Assembly: GCF_023822005.2 (NCBI RefSeq)
Contig: NZ_CP098806.1
Location: forward strand, 2,728,001 to 2,792,000
Origin: Dyadobacter fanqingshengii
GTDB taxonomy: Bacteria; Bacteroidota; Bacteroidia; Cytophagales; Spirosomataceae
Direction: 5' to 3'
DNA length: 64,000 nucleotides
How positions within the stretch are numbered: the stretch's first letter is position 1; every line of letters starts with the position of its first letter. The notes under the pieces were generated by a model. It was not told the DNA's origin. It saw nothing but the letters and a program-made list of their open reading frames with translations, and did no database searches. Below, piece by piece: positions 26,544-34,925 of this stretch. Both the position numbers and the translations under genes were made by a program.

Positions 26544-28964
26544 ATGACACGAAACTACGCGAAGATCGCATTCCGGGGACTTGCCAGAAATAAGGCTTAC
26601 GCCTTTATTAACATTACCGGCCTGGCTATCGGAATGGCTGTTGCAATGCTCATTTCTATGTGGGTGTGGGATGAATGGAGTTTCAACAAAAATATGGAAA
26701 GCAGCGATCGCATTGCGCGGGTCATGTGGAACTCTACCCAAAATGGCAAGGTCATTACATCGCCCAATATGCCGTTCCCGCTTGCTGCCGAGCTTCGGAA
26801 TAGCCACGGACAAGATCTGGAAAGAGTTGCAATATCTTGGAGCAGTGATGATTATGATATTTTGTCGGGTGAAAGCAAGTTTCGTCGTAAAGGGCGTTTC
26901 ATGGAACCGGAAGGTGCGTATATTTTGTCGCCTAAAATGTTGAAAGGCAGCAGGGAAGCTTTGAGAAATCCTGTATCGGTGATTATTTCTGAATCTGCGG
27001 CAGCGTCTATTTTCGGAAACGGCAGCGCGCTGGGCAAGCTCATTCTCATTGATAATGAGCTGAGAGCAGAAGTTGCGGGCGTGTATCAGGACTTTCCCGC
27101 AAATTCTGAATATAAGGATCTCGACTTCATAGCGCCCTGGAAACTGTTTATTTCCGCAAAAAGAAGACAGTGGATCGGTGAGGCAAAGGACAATTGGGGC
27201 ATTAAAACATTTGAAATCCTGGTTAAGGTGGCGCCTAAAACAACCATTAATTCGGTGTCCGAGAGAATTGCCGGACTAATGCTGAACCGCGTAAAAGACA
27301 ATAAGATGGAAGCCAGCCTGAAACCAAGCTTGTTGCTGCATCCTATGGAGCGATGGCACCTTTTCGGAGATTGGGAAAATGGCTTTAACACTGGCGGTCA
27401 GATCACTTATGTAACGATATTCAGTGTTGTGGGCATGGCCATTCTGTTGTTGGCTTGCATTAACTTTATGAATCTGAGCACGGCACGTTCCGAAAAACGA
27501 GCGCGGGAAGTTGGTGTTCGCAAAGCAGTTGGCTCCATGCGCTCGCAGCTGGTGTTTCAATTTTTATTTGAATCCTTCATCACCGTTACCATTGCATTGC
27601 TTGTGTCATTTGTTTTGGTAGAAGCAGCTTTACCCTATTTCAATGCGATTGCTGATAAAAATTTGCAGTTTGTGAAAGGCAGCGGATTGCTGACCAAGCC
27701 TGTTGTCTGGCTGCTGATTGTTGCTTTTTGCGGCGCTGTATCGCTCATTTCGGGAAGTTATCCGGCCTTTTATTTGTCTTCTTTCAAACCGGCAAAAATC
27801 TTAAAATCCGGTAATGTTCATTTTGGCAACATTACATCATTACCGCGAAAAATCCTGGTGGTTTTGCAGTTTACGGTTTCTGTTTCATTGATAATCGGGA
27901 CCATTGTTGTTTTCCGTCAAATCCAGTTTGGGCAAAACAGAAGTGTAGGCTACGAACGCAACGGGCTGATTAATGTACAGATGCCGCGGGGAAGCGGCCC
28001 GGTGGAAGCATTGAAAAACGATCTGTTACAATCTGGTTATGTCACGGACGTCGCGCAATCTTCCGGACCAATGACGGACGTGTTGTCCAATGCAAGCGGA
28101 TTTTTCTGGGCTGGAAAACCTGCGGGTCTGCAGGAAAATTTCGCGGTAATTGCAGCCTCGCACAGCTATGGTAATACGGTGGGCTGGCACGTGAAAGAAG
28201 GGCGCGATTTCTCGAAAAACGCTCCGGCAGATTCTATGGCCGTCATCCTGAATGAGTCGGCAGTGAAATACATGGGACTGAAAGATCCGGTTGGGAAAAC
28301 AATCCGCTGGAAGGATGCGACATTCAACGACGACCTGTATCACATTGTGGGCGTGATCGACGACATGGTCATGCAGTCGCCCTTTGAGCAGGTGAAGCAA
28401 ACCATTTATTTCATGACTTACGCGCCGAATTTTCTATTTCTAAAAATAAAACCCGGCGTAGAAACCGCCACAGCGATGGAAAAAGTGCAGTCTGTTTTCA
28501 AAAAACATTTGCCGGATGCAATTTTCGATTTCAAGTTTGCAGATCAGGAATACGGATTGAAATTTGCTGTGGAACAACGGGTTGCAAAGCTGGTCACATT
28601 CTTTGCCGTCCTGGCCATTCTCATTTCCTGCCTGGGGCTTTTCGGCCTGGCAGCATTCACAGCCGAGCGTCGCACCAAGGAAATAGGCATTCGCAAAGTC
28701 CTCGGCGCGACGATCATGAACATATGGGTAATGATATCGAAAGAATTCGTCTATCTTATTGCCGCCTCACTGCTTGTTGCCACGCCGATGACCTATTATC
28801 TCCTGTCAAACTGGCTGACTAAATACCAATATCACACCACATTATCGTGGTGGATATTTACAGTTTCGGGACTGTTGGCGTTGGGCTTAACATTACTGAC
28901 AGTGAGTTACCAGGCAATAAAGGCAGCCACATTAAACCCGGTAAAATCGCTCAAATCCGATTAA
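26544..28964 (+). CDS. ABC transporter permease, MacB/FtsX type with two FtsX domains
   Basis: 806 residues. An N-terminal helix (AFINITGLAIGMAVAMLISM) leads into a periplasmic MacB-type domain, then an FtsX domain near 290-430 (MAILLLACINFMNLSTARSEKRAREVGVRKAVG), a helix near 435, a second periplasmic domain, and a second FtsX domain near 690-800 (LISCLGLFGLAAFTAERRTKEIGIRKVLGA). This double form is common in Bacteroidota and works with an ATPase encoded elsewhere, often to move or sense peptides, antibiotics or lipids. No ATPase gene is adjacent. A broken fragment of a related permease lies at 34532-34723. Confidence 0.9.
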   Translation: MTRNYAKIAFRGLARNKAYAFINITGLAIGMAVAMLISMWVWDEWSFNKNMESSDRIARVMWNSTQNGKVITSPNMPFPLAAELRNSHGQDLERVAISWSSDDYDILSGESKFRRKGRFMEPEGAYILSPKMLKGSREALRNPVSVIISESAAASIFGNGSALGKLILIDNELRAEVAGVYQDFPANSEYKDLDFIAPWKLFISAKRRQWIGEAKDNWGIKTFEILVKVAPKTTINSVSERIAGLMLNRVKDNKMEASLKPSLLLHPMERWHLFGDWENGFNTGGQITYVTIFSVVGMAILLLACINFMNLSTARSEKRAREVGVRKAVGSMRSQLVFQFLFESFITVTIALLVSFVLVEAALPYFNAIADKNLQFVKGSGLLTKPVVWLLIVAFCGAVSLISGSYPAFYLSSFKPAKILKSGNVHFGNITSLPRKILVVLQFTVSVSLIIGTIVVFRQIQFGQNRSVGYERNGLINVQMPRGSGPVEALKNDLLQSGYVTDVAQSSGPMTDVLSNASGFFWAGKPAGLQENFAVIAASHSYGNTVGWHVKEGRDFSKNAPADSMAVILNESAVKYMGLKDPVGKTIRWKDATFNDDLYHIVGVIDDMVMQSPFEQVKQTIYFMTYAPNFLFLKIKPGVETATAMEKVQSVFKKHLPDAIFDFKFADQEYGLKFAVEQRVAKLVTFFAVLAILISCLGLFGLAAFTAERRTKEIGIRKVLGATIMNIWVMISKEFVYLIAASLLVATPMTYYLLSNWLTKYQYHTTLSWWIFTVSGLLALGLTLLTVSYQAIKAATLNPVKSLKSD

Positions 28965-29699
28965 TCACTTTTTTTCAAACAACTTGATCGTATAATCCAG
29001 CAAAGCCGTGCCGCCCGTTTTTCCATGACCGGGGATTACAACCTGCACGTCCGGGTAAGTTTGTTTTAACTTGGTCACCGTAGCAGGCCAGGCACTTTCG
29101 TTCGCGTCTTCCAGGTTTCCTTTCCCGGCACCGATTTCCTTGATCAGGCAACCGCCAAACATTACTTTATCACTTGGGAAATAACCCACAACATTGTCTT
29201 TGGTATGCCCCTCCCCGAAAAACTCAGTTATCACATCCCTATGGCCCACTTTCAGCGAAAGCCTGTTATCAAAGCCCTTTTCCGGCGTCGGGAAATTTTT
29301 CAGTTTGGTCGACGCAATGGTTCGGTTTTCAGCATAGGACGGGATTCCGCGGCGGTGAAATTCCTTTAATCCTCCAACGCAATCCTCATGAAAATGCGTG
29401 GCAATGATCGCAGTCACCTTACAATCGAGACTATCCTGAACCCAGTTGATCAGTTGAGACGAGGTGGAGTCGTTGACCGGCGTATCGAAGATAATGGCTT
29501 CCCCTTTATCAAAAACAACCATCCCATTGCAAGGCACTTTTCCAAAAGTTTCACTTTGGAAGTAAGTAATGTGCCGGTAAACATTTGGTTTTACCTGCTC
29601 TACAATGATATCTTCTTTGCTAAAACTTTTATCAGAGATTTTTGCAGATTTACAGCAGACGAGAATTAATGAAAGGCTTAAAAATAGGAGTTGTCGCAT
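28965..29699 (-). CDS. Subclass B1 metallo-beta-lactamase
   Basis: 244 residues. All zinc ligands of subclass B1 are present: His102, His104 and His165 (site 1), and Asp106, Cys184 and His225 (site 2), seen in ATHFHEDCVGGL, GEGHTKDN, MFGGCLIKEIG and VIPGHGKTGG. The Lys three residues after the Cys and the Asn of GKGNLEDAN are the substrate-binding positions of B1 enzymes. The length is normal. The N-terminus ends in LILVCCKSAK, so the mature enzyme may be a lipoprotein anchored in an envelope membrane. Such enzymes hydrolyse penicillins, cephalosporins and carbapenems; the actual spectrum here is unknown. No mobile element is nearby, so it looks resident. Confidence 0.9.
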   Translation of the reverse strand: MRQLLFLSLSLILVCCKSAKISDKSFSKEDIIVEQVKPNVYRHITYFQSETFGKVPCNGMVVFDKGEAIIFDTPVNDSTSSQLINWVQDSLDCKVTAIIATHFHEDCVGGLKEFHRRGIPSYAENRTIASTKLKNFPTPEKGFDNRLSLKVGHRDVITEFFGEGHTKDNVVGYFPSDKVMFGGCLIKEIGAGKGNLEDANESAWPATVTKLKQTYPDVQVVIPGHGKTGGTALLDYTIKLFEKK

Positions 29700-29733
29700 C
29701 GTTGAGTGTCGTTTGTTTGGTTTTAGTAAAACA

Positions 29734-29747
29734 AAATGAATTCATTT
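29734..29747. promoter_or_regulatory. 14-bp perfect palindrome upstream of the metallo-beta-lactamase gene
   Basis: AAATGAATTCATTT reads the same on both strands. It lies 35-48 bases before the start codon of the lactamase gene and directly downstream of its candidate -7 element, where a repressor could block transcription start. A chance occurrence in AT-rich DNA is possible. Confidence 0.35.
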
Positions 29748-29754
29748 GCTTAAC

Positions 29755-29762
29755 CAAATTTA
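29755..29762 (-). promoter_or_regulatory. Candidate -7 promoter element for the metallo-beta-lactamase gene
   Basis: On the minus strand TAAATTTG matches TAnnTTTG in full. A TTG lies 23 bases upstream, slightly too far for a standard -33 element. The transcript would start about 48 bases before the start codon. Confidence 0.35.
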
Positions 29763-29795
29763 ACCCGACAAAAAAGATGTTTTAACAACGAAAGA

Positions 29796-30173
29796 TTATC
29801 TGGAAGCGGCAGAATCGCGGTTTACGGAAGTCAGGCTATCGAGGCCCTTTCCGTTGTTTCCCGCATGGGTACTGTCGGCAGATGCGTGGTGCCTGCGACG
29901 CTCGGATGGCGCTGATGTTTTGATCTGCACCATTCCTTCCATGCTGCGGTTTCGCATTCCGCTCATTTCCCAGCCATCAAGCGGCGCCGGACCGTCCGCG
30001 GGCGTGTAAAGGTCTGTTCTTATTTCCCTGTGAATGTAAAGACGAACCGGATTTGAACGTTTGCTCCGCGATGCCAGCTTAGTGTCATACATGTGTTCGT
30101 TCAAATAAAAGACGCCCGTCGCCAAAAGCACAAGCGAAATAAGCAGTCCTGAAAATTGCCAGTTTTTATTCAT
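29796..30173 (-). CDS. Small membrane-anchored protein of unknown function
   Basis: 125 residues from the ATG at 30173 (MNKNWQFSGLL); an upstream in-frame start would overlap the receiver gene. One N-terminal membrane helix (SGLLISLVLLATGVFYL) is followed by a hydrophilic, Arg- and Ser-rich tail with a SERRRHHASAD segment that looks disordered. I do not recognise a family. It begins two bases after the stop of the receiver-like gene on the same strand and is likely co-transcribed with it, so a signalling-related role is possible but unproven. Confidence 0.6.
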   Translation of the reverse strand: MNKNWQFSGLLISLVLLATGVFYLNEHMYDTKLASRSKRSNPVRLYIHREIRTDLYTPADGPAPLDGWEMSGMRNRSMEGMVQIKTSAPSERRRHHASADSTHAGNNGKGLDSLTSVNRDSAASR

Positions 30174-30175
30174 GA

Positions 30176-30592
30176 CTATGCCGTGTATACGTTCATCGGG
30201 TTCTTCACTTCCTCGCATAGATATTTATCACCCTTGATCACTGTTTGAAGACATTTCAAAAGCTCATTAGGGTGGTTTCTCTTCAAAAGATAGCCACTTA
30301 CGCCCTCGTTCATCAGAGAAGTGGCCAGGTCCCGCTGCAATTTTCCCGCGTAGACGACAAAGGAAGAGCCCGGATTTTCTTGCATAATGCGTTTCAAAGC
30401 AACATTATCAATTCCATCCGCTTCTTCCGTCATGCCGATAATGATAATATCAAAGGAATGATCTTCATCGCATTTTTTGAACGTTTGCAAACATGCCGTT
30501 TGAAGCATTGTAAGGTTCTGGAAATGATCCCTAAGGAAGATGCGCATCCCCGAACGAAGGACCGGATGCTGGTCTATTAACGCAATTTTCAT
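30176..30592 (-). CDS. Degenerate stand-alone response-regulator receiver (pseudo-receiver)
   Basis: 138 residues covering only a receiver fold, with no output domain. MKIALIDQHPVLRSGMRIFL is a NarL-type receiver start with an acidic residue at position 7, and GVSGYLLKRNHPNELL keeps the conserved Lys. The phospho-acceptor Asp, expected at residue 53 (after FDIIII), is Gly, and the Thr/Ser switch position is Tyr (FVVYAG). It therefore cannot be phosphorylated in the usual way and may act through protein contacts. It is divergent from the intact NarL-type regulator gene at 30767. Not a sequencing artefact as far as can be seen, since the frame is intact. Confidence 0.75.
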   Translation of the reverse strand: MKIALIDQHPVLRSGMRIFLRDHFQNLTMLQTACLQTFKKCDEDHSFDIIIIGMTEEADGIDNVALKRIMQENPGSSFVVYAGKLQRDLATSLMNEGVSGYLLKRNHPNELLKCLQTVIKGDKYLCEEVKNPMNVYTA

Positions 30593-30766
30593 GTTGCAAA
30601 ACTATTGCGTATAGCGTTCAGCGACACAAGAATAAATTGAAATGATGATTGAAAAATGTTATTTGAGGATTAAAAAAATTAAACACCCTACCAAATTAAT
30701 TCTATGGCTGATTTTTCATAATATTGTTTAGCAAATAACCCAGCTTTCATCATTACCGACGTCCCA

Positions 30767-31399
30767 ATGAGCATCGAGATTATCGTGGCCGAGGATCATC
30801 CCCTGATTTTAATGGGGATTCAGCATTTGCTGATGGAACATATGCCCACAGCCGTCGTAACCGCAACCGGCGATTTCAACAAAGCGCTGGCTTTGCTGGA
30901 AAAGCAGCAATACAACCTGCTGATTATGGACATTAACTTGCCCGGCGGCGACAAAGTTGGGATGATCAGTTCGGTCAGGATGAAACAGCCCAAGATTCCG
31001 ATCCTGGTTTGCTCCAGTTACGACGAGCAACTTTACGCACTGCCATTTCTGAAAGCCGGTGCCAACGGGTACATTTCCAAAACGGCCATGAACGAGGAAT
31101 TCAAGCAGGCCATTGACAGTGTGATCAACGGAAAAATTTACGCAAGCCCCACGGTTATGGAACAGGTTTTCGGACAGCTTTTTAATAGCAAAGGCAACCC
31201 CGACTCCATTGTAGACAAGCTTACCGACAAAGAGCTGGAAGTGGCCAAGCTTTTATCCAAAGGACTGTCTACCAAAGCTATAAGCGAACACATTCACCTT
31301 TCATCGTCATCGGTGAGCAGTTATAAAGCCAAGATTTTTGATAAACTGGGTGTCAATAACATTATCGAGCTGACGAGATATTTTGAATTGAACGGGTAA
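30767..31399 (+). CDS. NarL/LuxR-type two-component response regulator
   Basis: 210 residues. Receiver domain at 1-125: acidic pair in VAEDHPLIL, phospho-acceptor Asp55 in LLIMDINLPGGD, Ser in LVCSSYDEQ, Lys in GYISKTAMNEE. A LuxR-type helix-turn-helix follows at about 148-207 (LTDKELEVAKLLSKGLSTKA, then LSSSSVSSYKAKIFDKLGV). All key positions are intact. The large histidine kinase gene begins 49 bases downstream on the same strand and is the likely partner. Target genes are unknown. Confidence 0.92.
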   Translation: MSIEIIVAEDHPLILMGIQHLLMEHMPTAVVTATGDFNKALALLEKQQYNLLIMDINLPGGDKVGMISSVRMKQPKIPILVCSSYDEQLYALPFLKAGANGYISKTAMNEEFKQAIDSVINGKIYASPTVMEQVFGQLFNSKGNPDSIVDKLTDKELEVAKLLSKGLSTKAISEHIHLSSSSVSSYKAKIFDKLGVNNIIELTRYFELNG

Positions 31400-31448
31400 C
31401 TTCTATCCCTGGCATTCTCTTACATTAAAATGTCTGACCGACGCCCGA

Positions 31449-34400
31449 ATGAGAATTGACATGGTCATTGTCTTACGATGGTTTCTCTGCCTGATGCTCC
31501 TTGCCTTTCATACCAAAGCGCAGCAGCAGCAGGAATTATCAGCGTATCGCCTGCAACATTTTACGGATGAAAACGGTCTTCCGCAAAACAGCGTAAAAGC
31601 GGTTATGGAGGACAAAAACGGCTTCTATTGGCTCGCAACGGAAGCTGGCGTGGTGCGTTTTGACGGGCAGAAATTTTTGACTTTTGACAGATCAAACCTG
31701 CCGATTTTCAGTAACCGCATACGCGGCTTCGTTCCCGCACTTCCAGGCCCGAATGCCAACCCGGCTTTCGAATTTTACGCACTTACGGAAAACAATCAAT
31801 ACATTGGCATTCTCAATAATGGCCTGGTTGCTTCGGACACGGCGTTTTATGAAAAATACCGGACCACCGATCCGTTTGCCGACAAAAACGTGCGGCATAA
31901 CAGCATGCTGGGAAGCGTCCCCGAGCAATATCCGAGCGATCCCATGGCGGAACATTATTTCGCAGTTTCCGACAGCCGGACCTTCTTTATCTGGAAACAA
32001 AAAACCGTTTCCTGCTACAAAGACGGGAAACTCATTTACACTGCAACCGGATCTTTCAAAGATTTTTTCCTGATAGGATCTCAACCGTATGCGCTCGATT
32101 CGGCAGGAACAATCATTCAAATCACAAACAAAACGACTAATAAAGTTCAATTTCCGGAAGGCGACATTGTTCACAATATGCTGTATTCCAGGCAAAAATC
32201 AAATTTCAAGCTCTACTGGAACAATGTTGCCAGATGCGCATTTCTGTATTTAAACAAAAGTTTTTACACCCTTGAAGAATCGGGCAACGGTCGCCTGACG
32301 ACTAAGCTCATACTAAAAGATTACGACTTTGCGGACCTTGACATCGTCGCGGCACATTATGACAGAACGAGCGGAGCGCTGCTGTTGGGGAGCAGTACGA
32401 AAGGATTGTTTCTGATTAAAAGCAAAAATTTCCAAATGCTGAAACTGGCTTCCAAGGATGCTGATAATGCATATTACGCCCAAAAACCCGCCGGGAAACA
32501 CGCTGTTATTACGGGCCAGGGTTACCAGCTTGGACTCAATGCCACGGGTTCGCAGGTTGTCGCGAGCAAAGTTTCAGCATTCATGGAGAATTTTGCCTAC
32601 AAATTTGCCATCGCAATGAATCCGGACAGCTCGTTCTGGTTTGGGATCGGATATAATCTTTTTAAGTTGGATAAAACAGCAAAAAAAGTACTCGTGCGCT
32701 TGAAATTGCAGGACAATGCCAAAGCATTTTTTATTGACCAACAACACAGGCTCTGGATCGGCAGCGAAAATAATTCGCTTTACCAAATGGAGAGTTCGGC
32801 CGGGCAATATCACACAAAACTGGTTGTGAAAGCACCATTCGGCGGCGTTTCCATTATTGGGCAGGGAGCAGCAGACATGCTGTTTATTGGGGGAACAAAA
32901 GGCGTTTTCACATTTAATGTGCGTACCAAAGCGGTCCAAAAGCTTCTGAATTTCAACAAGATGAACATTCGTAGTTTCTACACAACCGCCGATGGAACCT
33001 GGATCGCGACTTATGGCAACGGAATTTTTCTATTTAAAAACAATAGGTTGATCCAATTTCCGCTGGATAAGGACCGGTTTCTGGCCACTTCACATTGCAT
33101 AACCGAAGACGCAAAAGGCTTTTTCTGGATCAATACGAACCGGGGACTTTTTCAGGTTGCCAGGCAACAGTTATTGGATTACGCCAGGAACAACAAAAAT
33201 CTCGTTTACTATCTCTATTACGACAGGAGCCAGGGTTTCGCGACGAATGAGTTCAATGGCGGTTGCCAACCGTGTTCTGTACGGCTTGGTGATGGCATCG
33301 TATCGCTTCCTTCCATGGATGGCCTGGTTTGGTTTTCTCCTAACCAAATAATGGCTGAACTTCCCGGAAAAGGTATTTTTATTACTTCCATCAATCTCGA
33401 GCGTAAAGAGATCAGGGTCACGGACACACTCAAAATCCCGCGCGAATTTGAGCAGCTGCGGTTGCAGGTGACAACGCCGTATCTCGGTCATGTCAAGAAT
33501 ATTCAAATGCATTATTCCTTGTCGGGCGAAGGCAGGGAGCAGAAATGGTTTCCGGTGAATGCGGATTTTGTCATTCCTATTCCTAAAATTTCCTACGGTA
33601 ATTACAAACTCACGATCCGTAAGGTAAACGGCTTTAAGACAAACGATTATACTTACAAAACCGTCAGACTCACTATTGCTCGGGCGTGGTATGAGACGTG
33701 GTGGTTTCGGTCCGTGTTAGCACTTTTGATCCTCGGCTTATTCTTCATGGCAGTTAAATGGCGGACAGGCTATCTTGTCAAAAAAGAGCGAAAAGACAAT
33801 CTGCTCAGACATTATCGGGTTATCAGCCAGATCGTGGCGGCCGTTAATCACGACATTCAGACACCTTTGCATTACATAGGTTATTCGCTAAGGCAAATCA
33901 ATGCTTATTTGCACAAACAGGATAACGGCAATCCACTGATTACGAGAATGAGCGACGAGTCGCTGAACACATCTGAACGGGTCGGGACCCTAACCAAAAA
34001 TTTGCTGGATTATATTAAAATACAAAACAAAAACAGCTCTTCGCGGACACACATGGGCCACGTAGAAGTGCGGGAAATGGTTTCAGGCATTTGCGAGCTG
34101 TTTTCAGCAATTGCCGGATTCAGAGGCATAACGATCCGAAACGAAGTGGAGCCGGGCTTTGAAGTGTGGAGCGATCCCAGTTTATTGTCAATTGTTATTC
34201 ATAATCTTTTGGATAACGCCCTGAAAATAAGCGCCTCAGAAATCATTATTTCTACAAACATCATAGCAGGAAAAAAGCAGATCATCATTGAAGACAGCGG
34301 CACCGGTATGCCCGGGGATCTGATGAAATGGCTCAATAAATCCTATCGGTCATACGAGGAATGGCTCAAAATTTCACTTTATCCCGAACAGAAAGGGATC

Positions 34401-34514
34401 GGACTTGTGATCCTTAAGGATCTATGCGTGTTGCTCCGCATTGACATCATTGCCTCAATAAACGCAAAAAATCATACGACCGTTCGGCTGATGTTTGATC
34501 AGGGAAAAGGGTGA
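31449..34514 (+). CDS. Sensor histidine kinase with periplasmic two-component-regulator propeller
   Basis: 1021 residues. A signal peptide or anchor (residues 1-24, ending FHTKAQ) precedes a large extracytoplasmic region of propeller repeats starting with LPQNSVKAVMEDKNGFYWLA, then a Y_Y_Y-like immunoglobulin-type domain (residues about 655-745), one membrane helix near 752-772 (FRSVLALLILGLFFMAVKW), a dimerisation helix with His801 in NHDIQTPLHY, and an ATPase domain with N box NLLDNALKIS, G1 box EDSGTGMPG and G2 box GIGLVIL. This is the sensor layout of hybrid regulators for carbohydrate uptake, but the regulator is encoded separately just upstream. The signal sensed is unknown. Confidence 0.92.
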   Translation: MRIDMVIVLRWFLCLMLLAFHTKAQQQQELSAYRLQHFTDENGLPQNSVKAVMEDKNGFYWLATEAGVVRFDGQKFLTFDRSNLPIFSNRIRGFVPALPGPNANPAFEFYALTENNQYIGILNNGLVASDTAFYEKYRTTDPFADKNVRHNSMLGSVPEQYPSDPMAEHYFAVSDSRTFFIWKQKTVSCYKDGKLIYTATGSFKDFFLIGSQPYALDSAGTIIQITNKTTNKVQFPEGDIVHNMLYSRQKSNFKLYWNNVARCAFLYLNKSFYTLEESGNGRLTTKLILKDYDFADLDIVAAHYDRTSGALLLGSSTKGLFLIKSKNFQMLKLASKDADNAYYAQKPAGKHAVITGQGYQLGLNATGSQVVASKVSAFMENFAYKFAIAMNPDSSFWFGIGYNLFKLDKTAKKVLVRLKLQDNAKAFFIDQQHRLWIGSENNSLYQMESSAGQYHTKLVVKAPFGGVSIIGQGAADMLFIGGTKGVFTFNVRTKAVQKLLNFNKMNIRSFYTTADGTWIATYGNGIFLFKNNRLIQFPLDKDRFLATSHCITEDAKGFFWINTNRGLFQVARQQLLDYARNNKNLVYYLYYDRSQGFATNEFNGGCQPCSVRLGDGIVSLPSMDGLVWFSPNQIMAELPGKGIFITSINLERKEIRVTDTLKIPREFEQLRLQVTTPYLGHVKNIQMHYSLSGEGREQKWFPVNADFVIPIPKISYGNYKLTIRKVNGFKTNDYTYKTVRLTIARAWYETWWFRSVLALLILGLFFMAVKWRTGYLVKKERKDNLLRHYRVISQIVAAVNHDIQTPLHYIGYSLRQINAYLHKQDNGNPLITRMSDESLNTSERVGTLTKNLLDYIKIQNKNSSSRTHMGHVEVREMVSGICELFSAIAGFRGITIRNEVEPGFEVWSDPSLLSIVIHNLLDNALKISASEIIISTNIIAGKKQIIIEDSGTGMPGDLMKWLNKSYRSYEEWLKISLYPEQKGIGLVILKDLCVLLRIDIIASINAKNHTTVRLMFDQGKG

Positions 34515-34531
34515 CCATTTTATCAATCGCC

Positions 34532-34723
34532 ATGTTAAAAAACTACCTGATTCTCGCATTCCGTAATCTTGTAGAAGATAAGTTTTACGGCCTTATCAAC
34601 ATTCTCGGTCTGATCATCGGTGTAACATGCGGCAGTTGCTACTTTTATATGCTACCGACGAGTTAAATTACGACCGGCATCACGCAAAAGCTCCAGATCT
34701 ATCGCATTGTTTCCTATGAATAA
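34532..34723 (+). pseudogene. Remnant of an FtsX-type ABC permease gene (N-terminus only, two frameshifts)
   Basis: The frame from ATG 34532 gives LILAFRNLVEDKFYGLINIL, the start of MacB-like permeases of this phylum, and stops at 34664. From 34636 another frame continues the family pattern as LLLLYATDELNYDRHHAKAP, and from 34700 the first frame resumes with YRIVSYE before a stop at 34721. The family consensus at this point is (LLYVxDELSYDxFHxxADxIYRIV), so three pieces in order with two compensating shifts show a decayed gene. The rest of the protein (over 700 residues) is absent. It lies 17 bases after the histidine kinase gene. Confidence 0.8.
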
Positions 34724-34752
34724 TATTTTCCTATTCTTTCACAAATCTGAGA

Positions 34753-34914
34753 CTAGCATTTTCTCTCTGGCACTTTCACCACTTTAAAGTTAAATTTCTT
34801 AATCGCTTTAAGCAGATCACCATACTTAGCTAGTGACGCCTCTTCGACCGTCGCATAAACCCCTGGCTCCATTTCAGCCGGTTTTGCTTTGTTTGATTGA
34901 GTTGCAGTTGCCAT
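34753..34914 (-). CDS. Small protein (53 aa), partner of the upstream DUF6934-like gene
   Basis: A short intact frame, ATG at 34914 to TAG at 34753, coding for a Lys-rich protein: MATATQSNKAKPAEMEPGVY, then a probably helical middle (EEASLAKYGDLLKAIKKF) and a basic end (KVVKVPERKC). It starts 11 bases after the stop of the 149-residue gene on the same strand, so both are likely on one transcript. I do not recognise a family. The balanced hydrophobic and charged pattern and tight spacing argue for a real gene; its size invites comparison with small antitoxin or accessory proteins, but that is only analogy. Confidence 0.6.
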   Translation of the reverse strand: MATATQSNKAKPAEMEPGVYATVEEASLAKYGDLLKAIKKFNFKVVKVPERKC

Positions 34915-34925
34915 ATAAATATGAT

